6,358 nucleotides of DNA from an uncultured Alphaproteobacteria bacterium. GTDB taxonomy: Bacteria; Pseudomonadota; Alphaproteobacteria; GCA-2731375. Below the pieces are notes generated by a model. It made no database searches, was not told the DNA's origin, and saw only the letters and a list, made by a program, of their open reading frames with translations. The stretch lies in assembly GCA_913049615.1 (NCBI GenBank), contig CAJWZI010000100.1, positions 1 to 6,358 on the forward strand, written 5' to 3'. The position numbers and the translations under genes were made by a program. Each line of letters begins with the position of its first letter. Position 1 is the first letter of the stretch. Of the stretch, positions 1 through 5,667 are shown one piece after another.

Positions 1-78
1 CCTATTTCCAGGGCAAGCTTAAGCAATGGATTTGGTGCGGAAGGATTACTTGCAGAGTTTGACATGGCGAACATATAA
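1..78 (+). CDS. possible C-terminal tail of an upstream gene (partial)
   Basis: Reading frame 1 is open from the window edge to a TAA at 76-78 and gives about 25 residues ending in GLLAEFDMANI. The other two forward frames stop at 20-22 and 60-62, so this frame is the longest forward tail. The peptide matches no family I recognise. The gap to the next gene is 58 bp, so the two could be co-transcribed. Without upstream sequence this may be chance open frame rather than a gene end. Confidence 0.3.
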   Translation, partial: PISRASLSNGFGAEGLLAEFDMANI

Positions 79-79
79 C
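50..79 (+). promoter_or_regulatory. weak candidate sigma-70-type promoter for rpiA
   Basis: A good -10-like box, TATAAC, lies at 74-79, and a poor -35-like TTGCAG lies 18 bp upstream at 50-55. A perfect TTGACA hexamer also occurs at 59-64, but no good -10 box sits 16-18 bp downstream of it. The two strong half-sites are therefore not spaced to work together. Either pairing would give a leader of roughly 40-50 nt before the ATG at 137. This is a pattern match only. Confidence 0.2.
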
Positions 80-136
80 CTGGATCAATCAGAACTGAAA
101 TGAAACAGAATGCCACAGTAAAGAAAGTTTGGTTCC

Positions 137-823
137 ATGAGTGATATCGCGAAACAAAATGCCGCGTATGCCGCTGCAGAACAGGTGAGCGATGGCATGC
201 GTCTTGGCATTGGCACCGGTTCAACAGCGGAACACTTTATCCATCTACTTGGCGAGCGTGTCCAAAACGGACTTTCCTTAACGGGCGTCGCAACATCCGA
301 AAGAAGTGCCGAATTGTGTCGAGATCTTGGAATTTCATTGACCACGCTTGATGAAACCCCTGACCTTGATCTTGCTATTGATGGTACGGATGAATTTGAT
401 CAATCACTAAATTTGATCAAGGGCGGAGGCGGCGCCCTGTTGCGGGAAAAAATTGTCGCCGCCGCAGCAAAACGATTTGTAGTCATTGCAGACGTGAGCA
501 AACAGGTTTGCGTGTTGGGAGCATTTCCATTGCCCGTAGAAATCATACCCATGGCCCAACAGCCCATCCTCAGGCGACTGTCCGACATGGGCGTTGCAGC
601 TTCTTTGCGCCGGATACCAGACGGCGCGCCTTTTCGGACCGATGAAGGACATTTGATCATCGACGGTCATTTTGGCCCTTCGATTTCCAACCCCGCGGAC
701 ATGGCACAGCGAATTTCCGGGTGGCCCGGTGTGGTTGAGCACGGGCTTTTCTGCAACATGGCTGATCAAGTTATTCTGGGCACTGACGAAGATGTCACCT
801 TCATCAGCCCTCAAACTCGCTGA
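137..823 (+). CDS. rpiA: ribose-5-phosphate isomerase A
   Basis: This cytosolic enzyme interconverts D-ribose 5-phosphate and D-ribulose 5-phosphate in the non-oxidative pentose phosphate pathway. The family signatures are all present: the phosphate-binding GIGTGST at residues 24-30, DGTDEFD at 82-88 (D82 and D85 match the E. coli active-site aspartates), and KGGGGALLREK at 95-105 with the probable catalytic base E104 and substrate-binding K95. K122 lies in ADVSK at 118-122, and a PLPVEIIP segment follows. The 228 residues are close to the E. coli length of 219, so the gene looks complete. The ATG at 137 is preceded by a purine stretch, AAGAAAG at 121-127, rather than a strong Shine-Dalgarno. 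An upstream in-frame ATG at 110 hits a stop three codons later, which supports the chosen start. Its last 13 bp overlap the end of the convergent heparinase-like gene. The product call is firm. Confidence 0.97.
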   Translation: MSDIAKQNAAYAAAEQVSDGMRLGIGTGSTAEHFIHLLGERVQNGLSLTGVATSERSAELCRDLGISLTTLDETPDLDLAIDGTDEFDQSLNLIKGGGGALLREKIVAAAAKRFVVIADVSKQVCVLGAFPLPVEIIPMAQQPILRRLSDMGVAASLRRIPDGAPFRTDEGHLIIDGHFGPSISNPADMAQRISGWPGVVEHGLFCNMADQVILGTDEDVTFISPQTR

Positions 824-2454
824 AACGCCCATTTGATGACGGTATTGTCAGCATCACTGTCAGAAGCCAAAAGGATCTGCTGACTACGGCGCACCCTGTC
901 GAACTGACCCAGGTAAATACTATCCTGCATGGACACTTGAGCTCCGCTGGCCCGAAATCGCCAACCCTTTCCATCCGCCAGACGAAGCAGAACCGTGCCC
1001 CCGCCTTGCAAGGCAGAGGCCCGCACGTCCGGGTGCAAATGAAATCGAACCAAGGCGTCCCCAAACGTCTTACCAGAAATTTCCACTCCTCCCGGCCGAG
1101 TCTTTTCTAGCCGGTCCTCCCCCCGAAGATCCTCTCCTGATCCACTTAAATAAATTCGCCGATGATGGATCAAACCGAACCTTTGGCGATACCCCTCATG
1201 CCGCAGCTCTAGCCAGTTACTGCCCGCGTCATCCCCATGACGACGGCAATAAAGAGGTGCTGGATTCGACCCGAATCCGCCATCGCCGAGAATGGGCCAG
1301 GCGTTCGCATTTGCAAAATGCAATGTCGAATGGGCCGCCGTCGCACGAGCCGCTTCCGGCCAATCACCATTTCGATGCCGACCGCTGCCACAATTCACGA
1401 CAAGGCGGTGTTTGCCGACGGACATCTCAAAGGCAGTACCTCCAGAATGCCCGACGCGACCAAATTCACCGGCAGCGGGCGCCGCGGATGCTACCAAAAT
1501 AATAGTATTTCCCGCCGCCAAACGTTGGTACGCAGAGGCGTTCGCATTGAACAAATCCCTCTTCTCCTCCACACCTACCTTCTCCAAAACTCTATCCAAA
1601 TCGGCCGCTTGTTCCTCCAATCCACCATTGAATAAAGCCAGACCGCCATCGCCGTGACGTAGTCCCTGCAGAATTACTGCCATAAGCCTGATGGTTTCCT
1701 GGAGCCATTCAGGGACGTCTAAACCCCTCCCCAAGACTGCCCCACGCAAGGCCACAAATTGCTCCAGCATGCCTTTAAGGTCGGATGGTGATCCGCTGTA
1801 ACATTCACCGTCTCGCAGTTTTAAGCAGGAAGCCAATTCTTCAAGCCGGCGAAGATATTTCTCCAATTGGTTCTCTTCGCCAGTTAGGGAAAGGGCGCCA
1901 TAAACCAGGCCAATAACTGCAAAGAGTTGTGGCGCACCGAAAGGGGCGTCATCAACAGTTCGCTGCAAATGCCGCCATTGCAAATGAACCGAACGAATGA
2001 AAGCGGCCTGAAAACTAGGGGTGGATTGGCTAGTCAAGAACCGACCGTGGCTTAAGAAGGCAATTAACCGACGGCCGAGAACGCCCGGTGACCATATCTT
2101 CGGGTCAATGTCACTGCAAAGATCTATCCAGGACCGCACCAAACGTTGCGCTTGTGACAAAGCTGCCTCGCCGCCAGCCGCTTCAAAATGGCGAAGCCAT
2201 TCAAATGCATGCAATTCGGACGACCAGTCTTCATCATCGGGCCGCAAACGCCAAGGCGGCTGATTAGGAGCGTTCGCCTCCCGTCCCAGGAATCGATACT
2301 TTCCCCGGAATAACTCATTTGCCTTGCTTGGATCGCCCGGCCAAGGATCCTGTGGCAAAAAGACCAGGCCGTCGGAATTTTGCCGTTCCAAAGTGTAGCG
2401 ATAGAGGCGAGTTCTATAACCAGCGTTCTTCAATCGCTTCCAGCTATCGTTCAT
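811..2454 (-). CDS. heparinase II/III family protein
   Basis: The 547-residue protein resembles the heparinase II/III-like proteins encoded next to rpe in Alphaproteobacteria. The N-terminal half is helix-rich, with segments such as HAFEWLRHF (82-90), RSVHLQWRHL (154-163) and PQLFAVIGLVYGAL (175-188), in keeping with an alpha/alpha toroid. The C-terminal half carries the recognisable family stretch: DGGLALFNGG (269-278), GHSGGTAFEMSVG (335-347), VNCGSG (353-358), ARATAAHSTL (369-378) and the His-rich FHLHPDV (471-477). Characterised relatives are uronate-polysaccharide lyases, but the substrate of this clade is not known to me. No signal peptide or membrane segment is visible at the N terminus (MNDSWKRLKN), so a cytoplasmic location is inferred, which is odd for a polysaccharide lyase. 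The gene begins 21 bp after the rpe stop and is probably the last gene of the rsmB-rpe operon. A GGGAA sequence 12 nt before the ATG is a weak, distant ribosome site. Confidence 0.88.
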   Translation of the reverse strand: MNDSWKRLKNAGYRTRLYRYTLERQNSDGLVFLPQDPWPGDPSKANELFRGKYRFLGREANAPNQPPWRLRPDDEDWSSELHAFEWLRHFEAAGGEAALSQAQRLVRSWIDLCSDIDPKIWSPGVLGRRLIAFLSHGRFLTSQSTPSFQAAFIRSVHLQWRHLQRTVDDAPFGAPQLFAVIGLVYGALSLTGEENQLEKYLRRLEELASCLKLRDGECYSGSPSDLKGMLEQFVALRGAVLGRGLDVPEWLQETIRLMAVILQGLRHGDGGLALFNGGLEEQAADLDRVLEKVGVEEKRDLFNANASAYQRLAAGNTIILVASAAPAAGEFGRVGHSGGTAFEMSVGKHRLVVNCGSGRHRNGDWPEAARATAAHSTLHFANANAWPILGDGGFGSNPAPLYCRRHGDDAGSNWLELRHEGYRQRFGLIHHRRIYLSGSGEDLRGEDRLEKTRPGGVEISGKTFGDALVRFHLHPDVRASALQGGGTVLLRLADGKGWRFRASGAQVSMQDSIYLGQFDRVRRSQQILLASDSDADNTVIKWAFQRV

Positions 2455-2475
2455 TTCGAAATGCTGTTCCCGCGC

Positions 2476-3144
2476 TTAAGATGCCTTTGCCCGCAGGGCC
2501 TCGATATTAGCCGCATATTGGCTGGTGTCACCTGTAAAGGTTGCCGATCCCGCCACCAGCACATCCGCTCCCGCCGCAATTGCATCAGCGGCATTTTCAG
2601 AGTTGATACCCCCGTCCACCTGCAGGTCAATCTTCCGCTCCGATTTGTCAATCAAGGTACGAAGTTGCCGTATCTTTTCCAATTGACCGGCAATAAAGGA
2701 TTGCCCGCCAAAACCGGGATTAACGCTCATCACAAGTACCAGATCCAGGGTATCCAATAAGGGTTCTACAACAGTTACGGGTGTCCCCGGATTGAGCGCC
2801 AGGCCGGCGCGGACGCCCTCGTCCTTGATCAATTGAATAGTCCGGTGCAAATGTGGTCCTGCCTCAACATGGACCGTAACAATATCCGCCCCGGCTTGCA
2901 CAAAGTCAGGAATATAGGGGTCTGCCGGACTGATCATAAGATGGACGTCGAATGGAAGGCTACTATGCGGCCGCAAGGCAGCGACGACGGCCGGCCCAAT
3001 TGTCAAATTGGGAACGAAGTGACCGTCCATAACGTCAATGTGTATATAGTCGGCACCCGCCTGACTCACAGCCCTAACTTCCGCTCCAAGAGAGGCAAAA
3101 TCAGCGGACAGAATTGATGGTGCGATGCGGACGGATTGTTGCAT
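2476..3144 (-). CDS. rpe: ribulose-phosphate 3-epimerase
   Basis: Rpe interconverts D-ribulose 5-phosphate and D-xylulose 5-phosphate; it is a cytosolic metal-dependent TIM-barrel enzyme. All hallmark motifs are present: [10 protein letters not shown] (7-16), [12 protein letters not shown] (35-46), DVHLMI (66-71), [12 protein letters not shown] (139-150) and VDGGI (176-180). H35, D37, H68 and D177 are the expected metal ligands, and D37 and D177 are the acid/base pair. The length of 222 residues is normal. The gene lies 49 bp downstream of the rsmB-like stop and 21 bp upstream of the heparinase-like start on the same strand, suggesting one transcript. The sequence before the ATG (ending CTAGCGCCC) has no clear Shine-Dalgarno, so the start rests on the correct position of the N-terminal APSILSADF strand. 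Translational coupling to rsmB is possible but unproven. Confidence 0.97.
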   Translation of the reverse strand: MQQSVRIAPSILSADFASLGAEVRAVSQAGADYIHIDVMDGHFVPNLTIGPAVVAALRPHSSLPFDVHLMISPADPYIPDFVQAGADIVTVHVEAGPHLHRTIQLIKDEGVRAGLALNPGTPVTVVEPLLDTLDLVLVMSVNPGFGGQSFIAGQLEKIRQLRTLIDKSERKIDLQVDGGINSENAADAIAAGADVLVAGSATFTGDTSQYAANIEALRAKAS

Positions 3145-3193
3145 GGGCGCTAGGTAGCAGGTTGCCCAATAGGCCGCAAGTTGGGAAGAACCA

Positions 3194-4486
3194 TCAGTTT
3201 CTCACCAACCGCGCGGCAAAAAATCCGTCCATTCCGTCCAAGTAGTGCGGCAGTGTGCGCAAATCGCCATCTGTCGATATTAACTCAGACAACCCATATA
3301 ATTCATGCGCCTTAATTTGGTCCCGTTTTATCCGATGATCGCTAGCAAGCAACTTGGCAATCCGTGTTTCACCCTCCTCCGACTGCAACGAACAGGTGCT
3401 ATAAACAAGGGTTCCGCCGGGTGCTAGCATTTCGACCGCCGCTCGCAGCAGTTGATCCTGCAGCACTGCCGCGCGTTCCACATCGTTCTTTGTGCACAAG
3501 TGCCAAATGTCCGGATGCCGTCGTATGGTGCCCGTAGCACTGCAGGGCGCGTCCAAAAGAATTTTATCAAATGGCGCTGATGGCCTCCACGTACGAACAT
3601 CAGCAGTCGATAGCTCCGCCTTCAAGCCTAACCGTTCGAGGTTTGAACGTAGCAAAGACAAACGATTCGGCGCCTCATCTACCGCCGTTACTCGCGCGCC
3701 AGAAGCCGCCAGTTGCGCGGTTTTCCCTCCCGGTGCCGCACACAGGTCGAGCACCGCCCGTCCCGCCACATCGCCGAAAAGGCGGACAGGCAAAGCGGCA
3801 GCCATATCCTGGACCCACCACTCCCCCTCATCATATCCAGGAAATTCTTGAACCGCCCCACCCCTATAGCAACGCAGCGAACCGGTAGGCAAAATTTTTG
3901 CGTCCAGATTTTCCGCCCAAGCCTGCTGATCCCCCTTCACCGTAATATCCAATGGTGGCTCCATCAACGTGGCAGCAATGATTTTCATTGCTGTTTGATC
4001 GCCACAGGAGGCAGACCAACTATTTCTGAGCCATTTTGGACAGTTCAGATCCACTTCATCCTGTTCCGCGAGAATATCTTGGCAATCGCGAATAAGGCGT
4101 CGCGAAACCGCATTCACTAAACCCTTCAAGTGCTCTTCCCGTGGCCGCAACGAACGCACGGCACCATCCGCGACAGCGTGACCGGGCGTATTAAGGAACA
4201 TCGTCTGGGCTGCAGCAAGTCGAAGAATATTTTTCGCTGGTCGTACCAATCTGTTCAAAGGGCGGTCCAGGCAGCGAATTAGAGCGTCGTCGATTTGCCC
4301 GAGCCGCCGCAATACGGTCACCACCAATAGACGGACGAAAGCACGGTCACGCGGCGCCATTCTAGCCATCCCGCCCCCCAATTCCTGTGCCTCAAGGAGA
4401 GTAGAGTTAAGCTTCTGCCCACGATCCAGGACGCGATGGAGAAGCCATCCGGCTAAAGCGCGGGAGCGATATCCAACATCATTCAT
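3194..4486 (-). CDS. rsmB: RsmB-type 16S rRNA (cytosine-C5) methyltransferase
   Basis: This is an S-adenosylmethionine-dependent RNA m5C methyltransferase. In E. coli, RsmB methylates C967 of 16S rRNA. Residues 1 to about 135 resemble the NusB-like RNA-binding domain (for example [20 protein letters not shown] at 43-62). The catalytic domain carries WWVQDMAA (223-230), the SAM-binding motif [11 protein letters not shown] (246-256), DAPCSATG (312-319), RRHPD (322-326) and STCS (363-366). C365 is the expected nucleophile and C315 the cysteine that assists product release, so the enzyme should be active. The 430-residue length is typical. It is the first gene of the leftward rsmB-rpe-heparinase cluster. 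An AGG lies about 8 nt before the ATG. The exact target base cannot be proved from sequence alone, since other RsmB/NOP-family members share these motifs. Confidence 0.93.
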   Translation of the reverse strand: MNDVGYRSRALAGWLLHRVLDRGQKLNSTLLEAQELGGGMARMAPRDRAFVRLLVVTVLRRLGQIDDALIRCLDRPLNRLVRPAKNILRLAAAQTMFLNTPGHAVADGAVRSLRPREEHLKGLVNAVSRRLIRDCQDILAEQDEVDLNCPKWLRNSWSASCGDQTAMKIIAATLMEPPLDITVKGDQQAWAENLDAKILPTGSLRCYRGGAVQEFPGYDEGEWWVQDMAAALPVRLFGDVAGRAVLDLCAAPGGKTAQLAASGARVTAVDEAPNRLSLLRSNLERLGLKAELSTADVRTWRPSAPFDKILLDAPCSATGTIRRHPDIWHLCTKNDVERAAVLQDQLLRAAVEMLAPGGTLVYSTCSLQSEEGETRIAKLLASDHRIKRDQIKAHELYGLSELISTDGDLRTLPHYLDGMDGFFAARLVRN

Positions 4487-4575
4487 ATTCTGCCTATTAT
4501 CGAGACTAGCGGGCGCGTCGACACTTTGCTAATTTTGATTCAAGCATGTTCAAACCCATCAAGAAGGGCTCTTTA
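4487..4575. promoter_or_regulatory. divergent promoter region between rsmB and the DUF1674 gene
   Basis: The two genes point away from each other, so promoters for both should lie here. On the minus strand a GATAAT box (plus-strand 4496-4501) resembles a -10 element and would give a very short leader for rsmB, but no good -35 sits at the right distance. On the plus strand I see AT-rich sequence (AATTTTGATT, 4531-4540) but no convincing hexamer pair. Its role as a promoter region is inferred from gene orientation. Confidence 0.35.
4561..4568 (+). promoter_or_regulatory. ribosome binding site that favours the 4576 start
   Basis: AAGAAGGG ends 7 nt before the ATG at 4576, a good Shine-Dalgarno at normal spacing. 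The earlier in-frame ATG at 4546 is preceded by TTTTGATTCAAGC, which has no such signal. The later start is therefore preferred. Confidence 0.6.
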
Positions 4576-4731
4576 ATGCCGAGTGAAACAGAAATATCCA
4601 AAGATCAGGCCATCGAAAAGAATTCAGACAAAGACCAGACGAAACCGGTCAAGGAAATTGGTGGCCCCAAAGGCCCCGAACCAACGCGATATGGCGATTG
4701 GGAACGTAAAGGCATCATTTCAGATTTTTGA
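4576..4731 (+). CDS. DUF1674 / SdhAF4-like succinate dehydrogenase assembly protein
   Basis: This 51-residue protein ends in the DUF1674 signature: [18 protein letters not shown] followed by a terminal DF. The eukaryotic member SdhAF4 (yeast Sdh8) binds flavinylated SdhA and promotes its assembly with SdhB. A matching role in the alphaproteobacterial succinate dehydrogenase is inferred from that homology. The N-terminal part is charged, low in complexity and likely disordered ([16 protein letters not shown]), which is common in these small proteins. A start at 4546 would add ten residues ([10 protein letters not shown]), but the Shine-Dalgarno supports 4576. The residues after the Lys-Gly are IISDF; I recall an Arg following the Gly in many homologues, so the Ile there may be a local variation. 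The gene ends 3 bp before the stop of the convergent SDR gene, leaving no room for a separate terminator. Confidence 0.85.
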   Translation: MPSETEISKDQAIEKNSDKDQTKPVKEIGGPKGPEPTRYGDWERKGIISDF

Positions 4732-4734
4732 TGA

Positions 4735-5523
4735 CTAGACCACGGGGGACAGACCCCCATCCACATTGATTGCGGTGCCATTGATATATGACCCCGCGTC
4801 CGAGGCCAGGAAACACGCCATATTGGCGAACTCCGCCGCCGTACCCAGCCGGCCCATGGGCAGCCCACGTTCTTTCGCCATATCTGCTAGGAATTCATCC
4901 TTTGTTTTTCCCGCTCCCTGCGCCTCGAATCGGCGGTCCCACTGACCGCTTTCGATGATCCCAGTACATAGAGCATTTGCCAGGACATTGTGTGCGGCTC
5001 CTTCCCCGGCCAACACCTTGGTCAAGGCCATGCCGGCCGCCCGCGACACAGAGGTCGGCGCACTACCACCTCCGGGAGCCTTGGCGGCTGTGTTTAAGAC
5101 GTTGATAATGCGGCCCCATCGGCGTTCTTTCATTCCGGGTAGCGCCAGGCGGCAAAGACGGATCGCAGCCATCAGTTTTAGATCGAGATCGGCCTGCCAA
5201 ATTTCATCGGTCACCTCCTCAAACCTTCCAGTCTGTGATGTTCCCGCATTGTTGACCAGAATGTCTACCTGACCCAAATCCGCTGTTACCTTGTCGTACA
5301 ATGCAGCGATCTGTCCGGCATCACTGACATCTGCCGCATATGCTTCAATTCGATGGCCTGTCGCCTGCGATATGGCATCACAGGCGGAATTCAGCTTTTC
5401 CTGCCCCCGTGCTGCGATCGCTACACTCGCCCCCGATGCCGAGAATGCATGCGCCATAGCCCTTCCCAAACCGTCGCTTCCTCCCGTAATTAAGGCCACC
5501 CGATCATCCATTCGTAATTCCAT
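4735..5523 (-). CDS. SDR-fold protein with a non-classical active site
   Basis: The 262-residue protein has the short-chain dehydrogenase/reductase Rossmann fold. The cofactor motif TGGSDGLG is at 13-20, AADVSD at 63-68, NNAG at 91-94, and the typical C-terminal INGTAINVDGG at 247-257. Acidic residues are absent after the second strand (AIAARG, 35-40), and the Arg there hints at NADPH preference. The classical Asn-Ser-Tyr-Lys tetrad is not conserved. By motif spacing the Asn position is K116, the Ser position N144 (in INVLN), the Tyr position T157 and the Lys position R161 (in APTSVSRAAG). The Ser-x12-Tyr-x3-Lys spacing itself is intact. It may be a divergent enzyme using other residues, or a non-catalytic cofactor-binding protein; the substrate is unknown. 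A strong Shine-Dalgarno, AGAGGAGAG, precedes the ATG. The next gene upstream is divergent (PmbA-like). Confidence 0.9.
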   Translation of the reverse strand: MELRMDDRVALITGGSDGLGRAMAHAFSASGASVAIAARGQEKLNSACDAISQATGHRIEAYAADVSDAGQIAALYDKVTADLGQVDILVNNAGTSQTGRFEEVTDEIWQADLDLKLMAAIRLCRLALPGMKERRWGRIINVLNTAAKAPGGGSAPTSVSRAAGMALTKVLAGEGAAHNVLANALCTGIIESGQWDRRFEAQGAGKTKDEFLADMAKERGLPMGRLGTAAEFANMACFLASDAGSYINGTAINVDGGLSPVV

Positions 5524-5527
5524 AAAA

Positions 5528-5536
5528 CTCTCCTCT
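5528..5536 (-). promoter_or_regulatory. strong ribosome binding site of the SDR gene
   Basis: On the minus strand AGAGGAGAG is followed by TTTT and then the ATG at 5523, with the GGAG core 6 nt from the start. It supports the first Met over the internal Met at codon 5. It is the strongest Shine-Dalgarno in the window. Confidence 0.7.
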
Positions 5537-5556
5537 AATTTTTCCGCTGAACTGAC

Positions 5557-5585
5557 TTTACATCTTCGTAACCATTATTTCGCAA
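5557..5585 (-). promoter_or_regulatory. candidate promoter for the SDR gene
   Basis: Read on the minus strand, TTGCGA (plus-strand 5580-5585) and TGTAAA (5557-5562) are 17 bp apart. Each matches four of six bases of the sigma-70 consensus. This would start transcription about 25-30 nt before the ATG, a reasonable leader. No experimental support is available. Confidence 0.28.
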
Positions 5586-5593
5586 ATTTGATA

Positions 5594-5607
5594 GCGACTG
5601 CAGTCGC
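5594..5607. repeat. perfect 14-bp palindrome, candidate operator
   Basis: GCGACTGCAGTCGC is its own reverse complement over all 14 bases, with no central spacer. It lies in the divergent gap between the SDR gene and the PmbA-like gene, about 70 bp from the SDR start and 60 bp from the PmbA start. It is just upstream of the candidate SDR promoter. Its right arm overlaps a weak rightward -35-like TCGCAA (5604-5609), which is 17 bp from a TATACA box at 5627-5632. A dimeric regulator binding here could control both genes. The palindrome is seen directly; the operator role is inferred. Confidence 0.45.
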
Positions 5608-5667
5608 AAACGCTGCCTGAAACGCCTATACAGAGCACACGAACTCCCCTTTCAGCGGAGAAACCGC

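Noticed and set aside
400..832. Minus-strand open frames of 86 and 141 codons inside rpiA
   Set aside because: The opposite strand encodes intact RpiA motifs over the same bases, and the antisense products resemble no family.
846..864. Repeated TGTCAG copies near the end of the heparinase-like gene
   Set aside because: They reflect the repeated Ser-Asp-Ala codons of SDSDAD near the C terminus and are too short to mark a repeat element.
1237..1657. Plus-strand open frames of 81-132 codons inside the heparinase-like gene
   Set aside because: They are antisense to a clearly coding frame. Their translations are rich in Arg, Pro and Ser with no recognisable motif, and they overlap one another in different frames.
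3157..3186. Short inverted repeats between rsmB and rpe (TTGC...GCAA and CCCAA...TTGGG)
   Set aside because: The stems are 4-6 bp with bulges or long loops and no T-run, so they are not convincing as a terminator or attenuator.
4744..4758. GGGGG-ACAGA-CCCCC hairpin as a terminator for the DUF1674 or SDR gene
   Set aside because: The stem is only 5 bp with no following T-run. It encodes the C-terminal GLSP residues next to the common SDR VDGG motif, which explains the bases without a terminator.
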